Positions 1 through 8,594 are shown, counted from the first letter of the stretch. The stretch is 32,538 bases of DNA from an uncultured Collinsella sp. (GCA_902493545.1 CABUQI010000003.1:1-32538); one strand, 5' to 3'. A program made the numbers and translations. The notes: generated by a model from the letters alone, not told the origin.

Positions 1-409
1 CGACAACACCGGAAATCAGCACGTTGACCGAACCGACCGCCGGCACCACGCCCCACACCGTGAGCTCTCCCAGCCAGCTTATGGCGCACATGAACAAGGT
101 GAAGGCGATTACGTAGCCCTGATAGAACTTGCCCGAGGTTCGATACGCCTCGCCCTTGGGGTCGACGCGCGGCACCACGTAGAACATCGCGAGAAACACC
201 AGCGGCAACGCGCCGAGCGCGGAGGCCATCCAACTGGGACCCCAACCGTCGACGGCGCCGCTCGCTCCCCAGTGCGTGGGAATCTGCGCCGGCAAGCTCG
301 GCATCACAATGAGGTGCGCTACGACATTGGCGACGCACAGAGCGACCAGCGCGATCCACACGCGCGGCGATACCCCTGTGGCGTGAATGCTCTTGTTTTC
401 GTTATTCAT
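1..409 (-). CDS. SdpI/DUF1648-family membrane protein, C-terminus beyond the window edge
   Basis: A leftward gene whose 3' end lies outside the window; 136 codons are visible. Translating from the ATG at 409 gives four hydrophobic segments (about residues 17-36, 60-80, 95-112 and 117-135). Between the first two lies the motif IPTHWGASGAVDGWGPSW, which matches the DUF1648 signature of SdpI-type proteins. In Bacillus SdpI confers immunity to the SdpC toxin and is co-regulated by the ArsR-type repressor SdpR; many homologues have no known toxin. The start codon overlaps the end of the ArsR-family gene by 8 bases, which implies translational coupling. The SdpR/SdpI-like pairing is seen directly. 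An immunity role is inference, because no toxin gene is visible here. Confidence 0.8.
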   Translation of the reverse strand, partial: MNNENKSIHATGVSPRVWIALVALCVANVVAHLIVMPSLPAQIPTHWGASGAVDGWGPSWMASALGALPLVFLAMFYVVPRVDPKGEAYRTSGKFYQGYVIAFTLFMCAISWLGELTVWGVVPAVGSVNVLISGVV

Positions 410-680
410 CCTTATCACCTTCCGTGTTTGTAAAGCCCATAAACCAGCCAATCAAATCCTGCATGACGGTGGTGTTTAAGCTGTATACGATGTTTTGGCC
501 ATGGCGCTCGTCGGTCACCAACCCGGCGTTTTTGAGCGTCGCCAAGTGATGGCTCAGCGACGGCTTACTGATATCGAAATGCTCGGCAAGCTCCCCCGCC
601 GTGCAATTGCCCTCGCGCAGCAACTCCAAAATGCGCCGTCGCGTTGGATCGGCAAGCGCCTTAAAACCCTCTCCCGGCAT
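402..680 (-). CDS. ArsR-family winged-helix repressor, SdpR-like
   Basis: A 92-residue protein with the ArsR fold: FKALADPTRRRILELLREG at the N-terminus, then a helix-turn-helix (LAEHFDISKPSLSHHLATLK) and a wing. The metal-binding ELCVCD-type motif of true ArsR/SmtB sensors is absent, as in SdpR. The ATG at 680 is chosen over the upstream ATG at 698 because AGGAGG sits five bases before it and the protein then begins MPGEGFKAL, as in relatives. The gene overlaps the SdpI-like gene by 8 bases, so the two form one operon. Autoregulation is likely: a TTAGA/TCTAA inverted repeat overlaps the predicted -35 box upstream. The function follows the family; the ligand or signal is unknown. Confidence 0.88.
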   Translation of the reverse strand: MPGEGFKALADPTRRRILELLREGNCTAGELAEHFDISKPSLSHHLATLKNAGLVTDERHGQNIVYSLNTTVMQDLIGWFMGFTNTEGDKDE

Positions 681-714
681 AAGACCTCCTCTCATCATCT
701 CTCATGACGTGCAC

Positions 715-744
715 ACTATACTCAATATTTAGATGTTTGTCTAA
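715..744 (-). promoter_or_regulatory. Promoter and candidate operator of the sdpR/sdpI-like operon
   Basis: On the minus strand TAGACA (738-743) and TATAGT (715-720) are separated by exactly 17 bases, a good sigma-70-type promoter. The inverted repeat TTAGA-N6-TCTAA (729-744) covers the -35 box, where an ArsR-family dimer could block polymerase. The assignment of this site to the adjacent repressor is inference. Confidence 0.5.
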
Positions 745-859
745 CTATCTAATCGCAATGCTTCAAACCACATCAAAGCAAACGCCATCGCAACCTATGG
801 GCGATTACCTATAATGGCGATAGCTAAAACACGACCTGCTTCCCCATCGGAGGATATTT

Positions 860-1657
860 ATGACCGAAACCACCGCCGCAACTCCCATCGAGACACGCGA
901 CACCAAGCTCGAGATTATCATGGGCCGCGAGGCACTCGATAAGCTCGCCGATGCTACGGTGCTAGTGCTCGGCTGCGGAGGCGTGGGCTCCAACTGCTGC
1001 GAGGCACTCGCCCGCGGCGGCATCGGTCATTTCGTCATTCTGGACAAGGACATCATCGCGCCCAGCAATATCAATCGCCAGGCCATCGCCTTTCACAGCA
1101 CCGTCGGCAAGCGCAAGGTTGACGTGATGGAAGCCATGATCCACGACATCAATCCCGCCGCTGCCGTCATCAAGCGAACTGAATACTTGCTGAGCGACAA
1201 CATCGATGATTTCTTCGCGAGCGTTTTGGAGCAGACGGACGGCAAGCTCGACTACGTCGTCGACGCCATCGACACCATCTCGGCCAAGCTCACCATTGCC
1301 AAATATGCTCAGGACCACGACATTCGTTTGGTTAGCTCCATGGGCGGGGCCAACAAGCTCCATCCCGAGTGCCTCCGCTTTGCCGACATTTTCGATACGG
1401 TACGTGACCCCATGAGCCGCATCATGCGCAAAGAATGCAAGAAGCGCGGAATCAAGAGCCTGCATGTACTGTTTAGCTGCGAGGAATCGGTTAAGACACA
1501 GCCCCGCGACCCTTCCAACATCCACGAGCGCACCGAGCTGGGAACCGCCAGCTTTATGCCGCCCATCATGGGCCAGATGATTGCCGGCGAGGTTATCCGC
1601 CAGATCAGCGGCCGCGGCACTGAGCGCGTACGCTCCGATGGCCAACGTCTGGACTAG
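860..1657 (+). CDS. tcdA: tRNA threonylcarbamoyladenosine dehydratase (TcdA/CsdL)
   Basis: A ThiF/E1-like ATP-dependent enzyme that cyclises the t6A37 modification of ANN-decoding tRNAs to ct6A. At 265 residues it matches the usual length of about 268. The Rossmann nucleotide site GCGGVGSNCCEALARGG lies at residues 38-54, followed by the acidic residue at 64 and the SNINRQ motif at 69-74. The block GGANKLHPECLRFADIFDT and the C-terminal PPIMGQMIAGEVI are typical of TcdA and not of MoeB or ThiF. GGAGG precedes the ATG. A TATAAT box at 810-815 is a plausible -10 element, but I see no good -35. The next gene starts 14 bases downstream, so the two are probably co-transcribed. Confidence 0.92.
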   Translation: MTETTAATPIETRDTKLEIIMGREALDKLADATVLVLGCGGVGSNCCEALARGGIGHFVILDKDIIAPSNINRQAIAFHSTVGKRKVDVMEAMIHDINPAAAVIKRTEYLLSDNIDDFFASVLEQTDGKLDYVVDAIDTISAKLTIAKYAQDHDIRLVSSMGGANKLHPECLRFADIFDTVRDPMSRIMRKECKKRGIKSLHVLFSCEESVKTQPRDPSNIHERTELGTASFMPPIMGQMIAGEVIRQISGRGTERVRSDGQRLD

Positions 1658-1671
1658 CGGAGCGCACCGAG

Positions 1672-2454
1672 ATGGAGTCCCGGTTATTTGATGCACACTG
1701 CCATCTTGATTTAATGGCTCACCCGGACGCCGTTGCCGATGAGGCGACGGCGCTGGGCTTGGGTCTATTTGACTGCGGCGTCAATCCGCGCGACTTTTCG
1801 GCCGCAAACGAGCGCGCCTGTCGCCAACCAGGCATCATCGCCGGCGTTGGGCTTCACCCCTGGTGGCTCGCCGATGGCCACTGCGGTTTTGTCGAAGTCA
1901 ATCTGCTTTGCGAAGTTGCTGCCCAAGAACGCTACATCGGCGAAGTCGGACTCGACTTTTCCGCGCGCTTTGCTGGAAGTGAGCCGCTACAAATACAGGC
2001 ACTTAACCGGCTCTGCGATGCGCTCGTGCAGCATCCTCTTACCGGGCGCGTGATATCAATTCACGCCGTTCGTTCGGCAGGAGCCGTACTGGACGTCCTC
2101 GAATCGCATGGACTACTCATCCCAAACCCCGACTCCCCCGTTATCATCTTCCACTGGTTTAGCGGTACTTCGGACGAACTCGTCCGCGCGCGTAATGCGG
2201 GCTGTTATTTTTCCGTCAACGAACGCATGCTCGCATCTAAACGAGGACGCGAATACGCACGACAGATTCCACTCGATCGTTTACTGCTCGAGACCGATTC
2301 ACCAGCCGAACCAAACACAGAAACAAGCGCACAGTCGCTCATCAGATCGCTCGAAAGCGCCTCAGAACACGTCGCCTCGCTCAAAAAATGCGACGCAAAG
2401 CATATTGAGTCGGCGGTTTTAGCGAATGCACACTCTGTTTTTAGCCTTCGCTAA
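1672..2454 (+). CDS. TatD-family metal-dependent hydrolase (DNase)
   Basis: A 260-residue TIM-barrel hydrolase of the TatD family, which act as Mg-dependent 3'-5' exonucleases. All metal-ligand motifs are present: FDAHCHLD near the N-terminus (HxH), the GVGLHPWW block, the glutamate in YIGEVGLDFS, the histidines in VISIHAV and IIFHWFSGT, and the aspartate in LLLETDSPAEP. It lies 14 bases after tcdA on the same strand and is probably translated from the same transcript; a weak GGAG-containing stretch precedes the ATG. TatD proteins have been linked to DNA repair and tRNA-related processing, but the exact substrate cannot be read from the sequence. Confidence 0.85.
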   Translation: MESRLFDAHCHLDLMAHPDAVADEATALGLGLFDCGVNPRDFSAANERACRQPGIIAGVGLHPWWLADGHCGFVEVNLLCEVAAQERYIGEVGLDFSARFAGSEPLQIQALNRLCDALVQHPLTGRVISIHAVRSAGAVLDVLESHGLLIPNPDSPVIIFHWFSGTSDELVRARNAGCYFSVNERMLASKRGREYARQIPLDRLLLETDSPAEPNTETSAQSLIRSLESASEHVASLKKCDAKHIESAVLANAHSVFSLR

Positions 2455-2459
2455 CCCCT

Positions 2460-2688
2460 GTGGTCAAAAAACGTCAAATATGAGTACTGCTAGCGAAATG
2501 GATACATTACTCTGAGCTTTCCGACCACCAGAATAATCTACGATTGTCCATTAACTAACACTTTTACAGTCACTCATCCTGCATTTTCGCAATCTTAAAC
2601 CCCTCCAAACGCTCAAATCACGTCTGAAGGGGTCGATTTTGCTGCGACTAAATTAGTCACAGTACTCATATTTGGCTTTTTTGACCAC
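2460..2688. repeat. MITE-like element with 29-30 bp terminal inverted repeats
   Basis: A 229-bp AT-rich block between the convergent ends of tatD and the kinase gene. Its left end (2460-2489) and right end (2660-2688) are inverted repeats differing by one substitution and one indel; each contains GTGGTCAAAAAA at the outer edge and AAATATGAGTACTG at the inner edge. The interior has no convincing ORF. A second hairpin sits inside (CCCCTCCAAACG at about 2598-2609 with CGTCTGAAGGGG at about 2622-2633) and pairs fully only on the minus strand, with two G-U wobbles. The layout fits a non-autonomous mobile element or an intergenic repeat family. No target-site duplication is clear and no second copy is in the window. 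Confidence 0.55.
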
Positions 2689-2732
2689 CGAGTCACGGGA
2701 AGGCACCAATACAGCTCCCCGGGACAGCTCGG

Positions 2733-3596
2733 CTATTCGACGATTGGTGCTCCGTGGCCCCAAGAACCTTCCATACCGCACACGGTCGAGGCAAACCCGG
2801 CAGCAAAGTCGAGCGCGCGCTCGATGGCCTCGGCGCCGTCCTCGCCACGCTTGGCGGAATCGAGATAGCACATCAAAAACGAGGTGAGGAACGAGTCGCC
2901 CGCCCCCATGGTGTCCTTCATGTCCGTTACCGGTTTAGCCAGCTGGCGGTAATAACGCTCGCCGTCGTAAGCAATGCAGCCCTCGGCGCCCGCCGTAGCC
3001 GACACAAAACGCGGACCCAGACCCTTCACCCATGCCAAACGCTCGCGGATCTCGTCCTCACTCGCGGCATCCGCCGCACTAAAGAAAGCGAAATCGACGT
3101 AGGGCGCAATCTGCTCGTAGTACTCGTCGGTGGAGTCGTCCGAAAAGTCAAAAGAGACCGTGACGCCCGCAGCCTTCAGCTTGGGCAGCTCGCGCTCGGT
3201 AAAGCAATAGTTGCCCGAATGAACCACATCGAACTGCTTCATGTACGAAAGGTCAAAGCGATCGAGGACATAGCGCGCATCGCCACGGATACCGCCCTCG
3301 TTGGAGCCGAGGAAGACACGGTCACCGTCAACGACGGTCACGCGAGCCGCTCCGTTCTCGCCAATCATCTGCTCGCACTTGTCAAGCTCGATACCTTCAT
3401 CCTCGAGGCTTGCAATGACATGCTCGGCAGCGGCGTCATTGCCAAAAATGCCCATGTATGCGGAGCGTGCGGCACCACATTTCTTGGCATAAACGGCGAA
3501 GTTCACCGCATTGCCGCCGGGATACATGGTGTGGATATGCTCGTAGCGATCGACGACGTTGTCGCCAAATCCGAGCGCGTTAACGTTAAATGCCAT
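2733..3596 (-). CDS. frlD: PfkB-family sugar kinase, fructoselysine 6-kinase-like (FrlD)
   Basis: A 287-residue ribokinase/PfkB-type kinase predicted to phosphorylate the sugar moiety of a fructosamine at C6. The sugar-binding GGNAVNFA motif is at residues 28-35 and the anion-hole and catalytic motif DTMGAGDSF at 228-236, with Asp234 as the likely base. The assignment to FrlD rather than another PfkB kinase rests on its position right behind an FrlB-like deglycase and an FrlC-like epimerase; the gap to the deglycase gene is 14 bases and holds an AAGGGG ribosome binding site. It is the last gene of the leftward operon. The substrate could be fructoselysine, glucoselysine or another Amadori product. 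Confidence 0.82.
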   Translation of the reverse strand: MAFNVNALGFGDNVVDRYEHIHTMYPGGNAVNFAVYAKKCGAARSAYMGIFGNDAAAEHVIASLEDEGIELDKCEQMIGENGAARVTVVDGDRVFLGSNEGGIRGDARYVLDRFDLSYMKQFDVVHSGNYCFTERELPKLKAAGVTVSFDFSDDSTDEYYEQIAPYVDFAFFSAADAASEDEIRERLAWVKGLGPRFVSATAGAEGCIAYDGERYYRQLAKPVTDMKDTMGAGDSFLTSFLMCYLDSAKRGEDGAEAIERALDFAAGFASTVCGMEGSWGHGAPIVE

Positions 3597-3610
3597 GGCC
3601 TTTGCCCCTT

Positions 3611-4579
3611 CTAGTACTCGACAACACCCATATAGCGACGGAAATCGGGATCGTGATCAAACACCTTGCCGCGTGCAGCACGCAGCTCGCAGTTCATGGC
3701 GTAGAACAGCACCGGGTCCAGATAGGCACGGACGCTCGCCGGCACGGCTTCCATACCGTATTCCTTGGCATCGAGCACCATCAGCGTATCGGTATGCGTC
3801 TTAAGGAACGCCAGGGCGCGCTCGTCCATAGCACGGCACTCGCTGGAGCCCATCTGCAGGAAGTAAAAAACGCCATCCTGAGTAGCCTCGAAGGGGCCGT
3901 GGAAGTACTCGGCAGAGTGGATGTAGCTGCAGTGCTGCCACTGCATCTCCATAAGAGAGCAGATAGCGAAACCGTAGGTCTGGCTAAAGTTGGGACCGCT
4001 GCCCAGAATGTAGAAGAACTCGTGCTCCTGGCAAAGCTTGGCAAAACGATCGCCCAGCTCGGCATTTACCTTCTCGCGTGCCGGGGGAAGGATCTTATCC
4101 ATCTCGGCGATACCGGCATACATATCGGCAAGATCGGCGTAGCCCTCCTGCTGATCGAGCAGCTCTGCCGCAAGCGACAGCGAAATGCCAGCGGGGACCT
4201 CGGCCTGCGGCACGCCCTCGCCCCACGGATAGACCCATGTGGCCCATTTGCCGGTGTCGATCTTGGATCCAGCGTTGTCGGTCTGGGCGATCACCGTAGC
4301 GCCGGCAGCAAGGGCAATCTCGCAGCCCTCGACGACCTCGGGGGTGTTGCCACTGTGGCTGCAAGCAATGACCAGGGACTTCTCGCCCAGACGACGCGGA
4401 CGCATGATATCGAACTCGCGAGCCGTATAGATATACGAAGTTAAGGTGGTTGCCTCGCGCTGCAGAAGCTCATGGGCCGGAATCAAATCGATCATGGAGC
4501 CACCGCAAGCAATCCAGTAGACGCTGTCGAACTTGCCCTTCTCGGCAATTGCCTCTTTGATCAGATCGTGTGCGTTCAT
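3611..4579 (-). CDS. frlB: SIS-domain fructosamine 6-phosphate deglycase-like protein (FrlB)
   Basis: A 322-residue protein with two sugar isomerase (SIS) domains and no glutaminase domain, as in FrlB-type deglycases that split fructosamine 6-phosphates into glucose 6-phosphate and the free amine. Visible motifs are CGGSMID (25-31), the phosphate-binding CSHSGNTPE (73-81), and the SAEYFHGPFE stretch typical of the FrlB/AgaS/GlmS SIS family. The ATG at 4579 is preferred over the upstream ATG at 4609 because AAGGA lies just before it and the protein then aligns with the family's length. The gene sits between the epimerase and kinase genes. A glucoselysine deglycase (GfrF-like) is a realistic alternative. 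Confidence 0.82.
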   Translation of the reverse strand: MNAHDLIKEAIAEKGKFDSVYWIACGGSMIDLIPAHELLQREATTLTSYIYTAREFDIMRPRRLGEKSLVIACSHSGNTPEVVEGCEIALAAGATVIAQTDNAGSKIDTGKWATWVYPWGEGVPQAEVPAGISLSLAAELLDQQEGYADLADMYAGIAEMDKILPPAREKVNAELGDRFAKLCQEHEFFYILGSGPNFSQTYGFAICSLMEMQWQHCSYIHSAEYFHGPFEATQDGVFYFLQMGSSECRAMDERALAFLKTHTDTLMVLDAKEYGMEAVPASVRAYLDPVLFYAMNCELRAARGKVFDHDPDFRRYMGVVEY

Positions 4580-4642
4580 ATCCAGTTCCTTTCTTATTTT
4601 GGCCCGCAATCAATGACGTTGGTTGCGTGGCCGATAGTTGTT

Positions 4643-5494
4643 TTAGTCAATCAGATATTTCTCGAATGCGGCCATGTTCTTGGCATCTGCCGCCGCCGGG
4701 TCATCGTAGTAACGACCATCCGTGATTTCCTGGCCCAGCATGCCGTCGAAACCATGGGCGTTGAGTGTGGCGACGAAGGCGTCCATATCGTGTTTGCCAT
4801 CGCCCCACACCAGATGGCCATACGGGTCGCCGTCGATAAAGTGCATCTCGTGAATTGCCCCATCACCAAAGGCGGCAAACCAGTCCTCGAGCGTCTCGCC
4901 TGCAACGCCCATCGCGGTTGTATCAACCATGGGCTGTAAGTACGGGCTCGCGACCTCCTCAATCATGCGCTTCGCATCGGAAACCGTCGTCACAAGGTTG
5001 CTCTCCTCGGGACGCAGGCTTTCCATCGTAAGCACCAGACCGTGCTCGCCGGCATACTCCGCCAGAATGGACAAGTGCTCGCGGCTGCGCTTCCAGGCTT
5101 CCTCGCGGTCCTCGTCCCAGTCGCCCCAGCCCGAGTTGACGGACATACGGTCGCACCCAAGTACCTCGGCAAGCTCAATGCCGTGCTTAAAGTACGCCAG
5201 GCTGCGCTGTTCATGCAGCGGTTTGCGTGCGCAGTACTGCCAAGGATAGACAACATTCTCGGGGCACAGAGTACGATACCTAAGCCCACGGTCTGCAGCC
5301 TTTTTCGCCAGGACCTCAGCCTCAAAGTAGCCCGTGTGGTCGAGCGTCACATGCGGCTCCGCACACCACAGCTCAATGGACTCAAAGCCCAAACGCTGCT
5401 GCACATCAAGGAAGTAATCGAGCGACCACATGATGTAGTGGATATTCATGCCCGCAATCTGCTCGCGGTGCAGCGTCGGTTTGGATTCAGACAT
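4643..5494 (-). CDS. frlC: TIM-barrel sugar epimerase, FrlC-like
   Basis: A 283-residue member of the xylose isomerase-like/AP endonuclease family 2. The stretch ESNLVTTVSDAKRMIEEV, then SPYLQPMVDTTAM, resembles the corresponding region of fructoselysine 3-epimerase FrlC (ESNVV...SPRLFSMVD). Candidate metal ligands are the glutamate in TMESL, Asp in PMVDTT, His in MHFIDGD and the late glutamate in GQEITDG. FrlC interconverts psicoselysine and fructoselysine, widening the substrate range of the pathway. The start codon lies directly after the amidohydrolase stop (TAAGATG), with AAGGAGG inside the preceding gene, so the two are translationally coupled. Confidence 0.75.
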   Translation of the reverse strand: MSESKPTLHREQIAGMNIHYIMWSLDYFLDVQQRLGFESIELWCAEPHVTLDHTGYFEAEVLAKKAADRGLRYRTLCPENVVYPWQYCARKPLHEQRSLAYFKHGIELAEVLGCDRMSVNSGWGDWDEDREEAWKRSREHLSILAEYAGEHGLVLTMESLRPEESNLVTTVSDAKRMIEEVASPYLQPMVDTTAMGVAGETLEDWFAAFGDGAIHEMHFIDGDPYGHLVWGDGKHDMDAFVATLNAHGFDGMLGQEITDGRYYDDPAAADAKNMAAFEKYLID

Positions 5495-5495
5495 C

Positions 5496-7079
5496 TTATG
5501 CCTCCTTATTTCGATCGAACACGATTTGTCCGTCCGACATCGTCATATCAACCGCAAGATCGCGTGCGTCGCGATAATCGAGGTCGAACACATCCCGATC
5601 GAGCACGCAGATATCGGCAAGCTTGCCAACCTCAAGCGTACCCAGCTCGTCTTCGCGCATCAGATCGTACGCGCCCCCGGCAGTCCAAGCGCGCAAGAGC
5701 TCGACAAGCGTCAGCGCGTTGGCCTCATTCACGGGCAGTCCGTCGGCGAAGAATCCGCCGCACGCGCTGTAGATTGACTCGCCCAGGCTCGGAATCAGCA
5801 GCGGTAAATCCGTGCCACAGCACACCGTGCATCCGGAATCTTCCATGCCGCGGCGATTCCAGCTGTGCAAAAGTCGCGTCTCGCCAATTTGTCGACGCAT
5901 CATCGACAGGCAATCCTCGCGCCGGTCCAGCGTCAGAATCTGCGGATAGACCTCGCAAATTCCGCCCAACTTGCCAAACTCGACAAGATCGGTCGGGTCA
6001 GAGTTCTCGAGATCGGTAATCGCATGGCGACGAAGCATCCGTCCATGCTCGTCTCGAGGCAGCGAGGCATAGAGCGCCACGGTGCGACGAACGGCGCCAT
6101 CGCCCTGGCAATGCAAGGAATATCGGAAGCCGTCAGCATCAATTGCACGCAGCTCGTTCTCAATCAGATCCCACTCTGGCTCCTCGACGACCGTCTTGCC
6201 GGCAGCGCCCGCATCGGCCGAGTCCTCATAGGGGTCTATCATCTCGGCAAGCCCCGCCCATACGCCGCGATCGGTCATACGGTTGAAGCCAGAAAAACGA
6301 ACGAACGGTCCCCGGAAGCGCTCTCGCGCCTCGCGGGCATATGCCAGATTTGCACCGGCACCCACCGGCTGCGACATCATAGAGACGCGAACCGTCAGCT
6401 CACCAGATTCCTCACGGCGAGCCATTTCGTCGGCAAAGCCGTAATAGTCATCAAACGCCATCTCCTTGATGGCGGTAACGCCGCGCTCGTTAAGCATGTT
6501 CATGTAGTCCGAATACCCGGCACGCACCTCGGGCAGCGCGAGGAAATCGCTCATCATGCGCCAGATTTTCTCGGCATAGCACGCCTGGGGTGTAAAGCCG
6601 TATCGCGCACTAGCGGCAGCATTGAGAACGCAGGTCTCCGCACCCGATGTAAAGCATACGACGGGGATATCGCCAAAACAATCGTCAAACACAGCTGCTG
6701 TATTTGCGTTCTCGGCATCCGATGCCAACGTTTCGGGTAGGTTGTGGCCAAAAGCCGCCGCGCAATCCGGATGATCTTCTTTCCATGCACGCAAGAGCGA
6801 CACGGCCTCTTTGGCATCGGCGATGCCGGACAGATCAGACCCCAATGTCCGCAGCGCCCAGCCTGTATAGAAGGTATGCACGTCGATCAGGCCAGGCATG
6901 ACGGTGCGGTCGCCCAGGTCAACTACCTCGTCCGCCTGGGTCAAATACGAAGCTACCTCACACTTGGTGCCAACAGCCTCAATTCGATCGCCACGGACCG
7001 CTACGAAACCTTCAAACGGCAGGTCCCCCGTACCGGTAAAGACGCTCTTAGACGTCAGGACCGTCAAACGATCAGACAT
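5496..7079 (-). CDS. Amidohydrolase family 3 protein (YtcJ-like)
   Basis: A 527-residue composite-domain amidohydrolase. The N-terminal beta domain runs into VMPGLIDVHTF (60-70), which corresponds to the PGFIDxHxH metal-binding motif. Here only the first histidine (68) is kept; the second position is Phe70, an unusual loss. Later family motifs are visible: LHCQGDGA (the HAxGDxA block), the RHAITDLE segment, and CGTDLPL with the conserved aspartate. The ATG at 7079 is chosen because AGGTGG stands just before it. The gene starts ten bases after the transporter stop and is coupled to the epimerase gene. Its place in a fructosamine operon suggests it cuts an amide or peptide bond in the imported compound, but no substrate can be named. 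Confidence 0.78.
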   Translation of the reverse strand: MSDRLTVLTSKSVFTGTGDLPFEGFVAVRGDRIEAVGTKCEVASYLTQADEVVDLGDRTVMPGLIDVHTFYTGWALRTLGSDLSGIADAKEAVSLLRAWKEDHPDCAAAFGHNLPETLASDAENANTAAVFDDCFGDIPVVCFTSGAETCVLNAAASARYGFTPQACYAEKIWRMMSDFLALPEVRAGYSDYMNMLNERGVTAIKEMAFDDYYGFADEMARREESGELTVRVSMMSQPVGAGANLAYAREARERFRGPFVRFSGFNRMTDRGVWAGLAEMIDPYEDSADAGAAGKTVVEEPEWDLIENELRAIDADGFRYSLHCQGDGAVRRTVALYASLPRDEHGRMLRRHAITDLENSDPTDLVEFGKLGGICEVYPQILTLDRREDCLSMMRRQIGETRLLHSWNRRGMEDSGCTVCCGTDLPLLIPSLGESIYSACGGFFADGLPVNEANALTLVELLRAWTAGGAYDLMREDELGTLEVGKLADICVLDRDVFDLDYRDARDLAVDMTMSDGQIVFDRNKEA

Positions 7080-7088
7080 CACAACCAC

Positions 7089-8552
7089 CTACACCGGAAG
7101 CATGCCAGAGATTGCCGTTACGATCAGGCCAAAGACGACCATGAAAATGAAGAACTTCCAAATGGTCTTCCACCATTGGCCAAACGAAATCCTAGCCACG
7201 GCAAGGCCGGCGACCGTCATGCCCGCCACGGGGCTGATGGTGTTGATGGTCTGGTTGGCAAACTGGAGCGCGGTGACGGCCGCCTCGGGATTGAGGCCCA
7301 TGAGCTCGGTCAGGGGGCCCATAACGGGCATGGTGAGCGCCGCCAGGCCAGAACTCGAGGGAACCAGCAAAGAGAGCAGGCCAAGGACGATATACATAAA
7401 CGTGGTGTAGACGGCGGCGGGTGCACCGGCAAGCGCGGTAGCGAGCGCCTGGAGGATGGTGTCGATGATCATGCCGCCCTCGGCGATGACCAGAATACCG
7501 CGAGCGATACCGATAACGATGGCAGCGTACGCAAAGTCGGCGAGACCCTTAACGAACTCCTCTGCGATCGTCTGCTGGTCAAGGCCGCCCAGGATACCGG
7601 CAAGCAAGCCCATGCCAAGGAACACGGCGGAAATCTCATTCATGTACCAGCCCTGGGTAACAAGACCCCAGACGATAATGCCCATACCGCAAGCAAAATC
7701 GATAAGCACGAGCTTCTGACGGATAGTGAACTCTTCCTCGATGGAGGCATCGGTCACGGAAAACTCAATACGCTTGAGCTTATCGTCCTCGTACACAATG
7801 GACGACTCGGGGTTTTTCTTGACGCGCATGGCGTAGCGCATGGCCCATGCGATACCGACGGCAGTGAAGATGACCCAAGAAACGGCGCGCAGCCACAGTT
7901 GCGGATTACCCTCGATGCCAATGATGCCTTGGGCGATCAAAACATTAAACGGGTCGATGGTCGAAGCACAATATCCCAAGTTAGGACCAAGGAAGCAGAT
8001 GATGAATGCCGTCATCGAGTCATAACCGATACCCATCATGATGGGAATGAAGATGGCATAGAACGGCAGGGCTTCCTCAGACATACCAAACGTAGTGCCG
8101 CAAATGGACAGCAACGTCATCGTGATGGGAATGATGAGGATGTCCTTGTTCTTGAGCTTTTTAATCACACGGCTCATGCCGGCATTCAAAGCGTTGGTCT
8201 TGGTGATGATCGCGAACGATCCGCCAATCAATAAGACGAACGCAACGACGTCGGCAGCCTCTTGGATACCCTTGGTGGGCGCTTGCAGAACCGCGAAGAT
8301 ATCCTGGCCCAGATTGATGGTCTCGCCGGTCTCGGAATCGGTGTAGTTCTTATCGACCTGTTCATAGGTTCCAGCAACGGCGACTTCACGCTCGCCCGCC
8401 GCTGTCGAAATCGTCTTGCGCTGATACTGACCAGAGGGAACGATCCAAGTCAGGACCGCAAAGACAACGATCAGCAAGAACATGATCGTATAGACATGCG
8501 GTAATTTGAACTTAAAACGTCTGTTTGTCTTCTTCGCCTTCGTATCTGACAT
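7089..8552 (-). CDS. YfcC-family transporter (DcuC/AbgT-like secondary carrier)
   Basis: A 487-residue integral membrane protein with about 12 hydrophobic segments, assigned to the YfcC/C4-dicarboxylate anaerobic carrier family. After a basic N-terminus comes a helix (LPHVYTIMFLLIVVFAVLTW) and the IVPSGQYQR motif that follows the first helix in this family. The loop GTTFGMSEEALPFYAIFIP and the block FLGPNLGYCASTIDPFN are typical. The ATG at 8552 is chosen over upstream in-frame starts because GGAGG stands five bases before it. As the first gene of the fructosamine operon it probably imports the glycated substrate, where Escherichia coli uses the unrelated permease FrlA. Related carriers move dicarboxylates, amino acids or peptides; the actual substrate is unknown. 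Confidence 0.82.
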   Translation of the reverse strand: MSDTKAKKTNRRFKFKLPHVYTIMFLLIVVFAVLTWIVPSGQYQRKTISTAAGEREVAVAGTYEQVDKNYTDSETGETINLGQDIFAVLQAPTKGIQEAADVVAFVLLIGGSFAIITKTNALNAGMSRVIKKLKNKDILIIPITMTLLSICGTTFGMSEEALPFYAIFIPIMMGIGYDSMTAFIICFLGPNLGYCASTIDPFNVLIAQGIIGIEGNPQLWLRAVSWVIFTAVGIAWAMRYAMRVKKNPESSIVYEDDKLKRIEFSVTDASIEEEFTIRQKLVLIDFACGMGIIVWGLVTQGWYMNEISAVFLGMGLLAGILGGLDQQTIAEEFVKGLADFAYAAIVIGIARGILVIAEGGMIIDTILQALATALAGAPAAVYTTFMYIVLGLLSLLVPSSSGLAALTMPVMGPLTELMGLNPEAAVTALQFANQTINTISPVAGMTVAGLAVARISFGQWWKTIWKFFIFMVVFGLIVTAISGMLPV

Positions 8553-8594
8553 AGATACCTCCAAAGAACTCGAGACTGCATCGCATCTCGCTTC

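Noticed and set aside
6744..8234. 496-codon open frame on the plus strand
   Set aside because: It lies opposite the transporter and amidohydrolase genes, both of which have clear family motifs; its translation is rich in His, Asp and Arg without recognisable domains.
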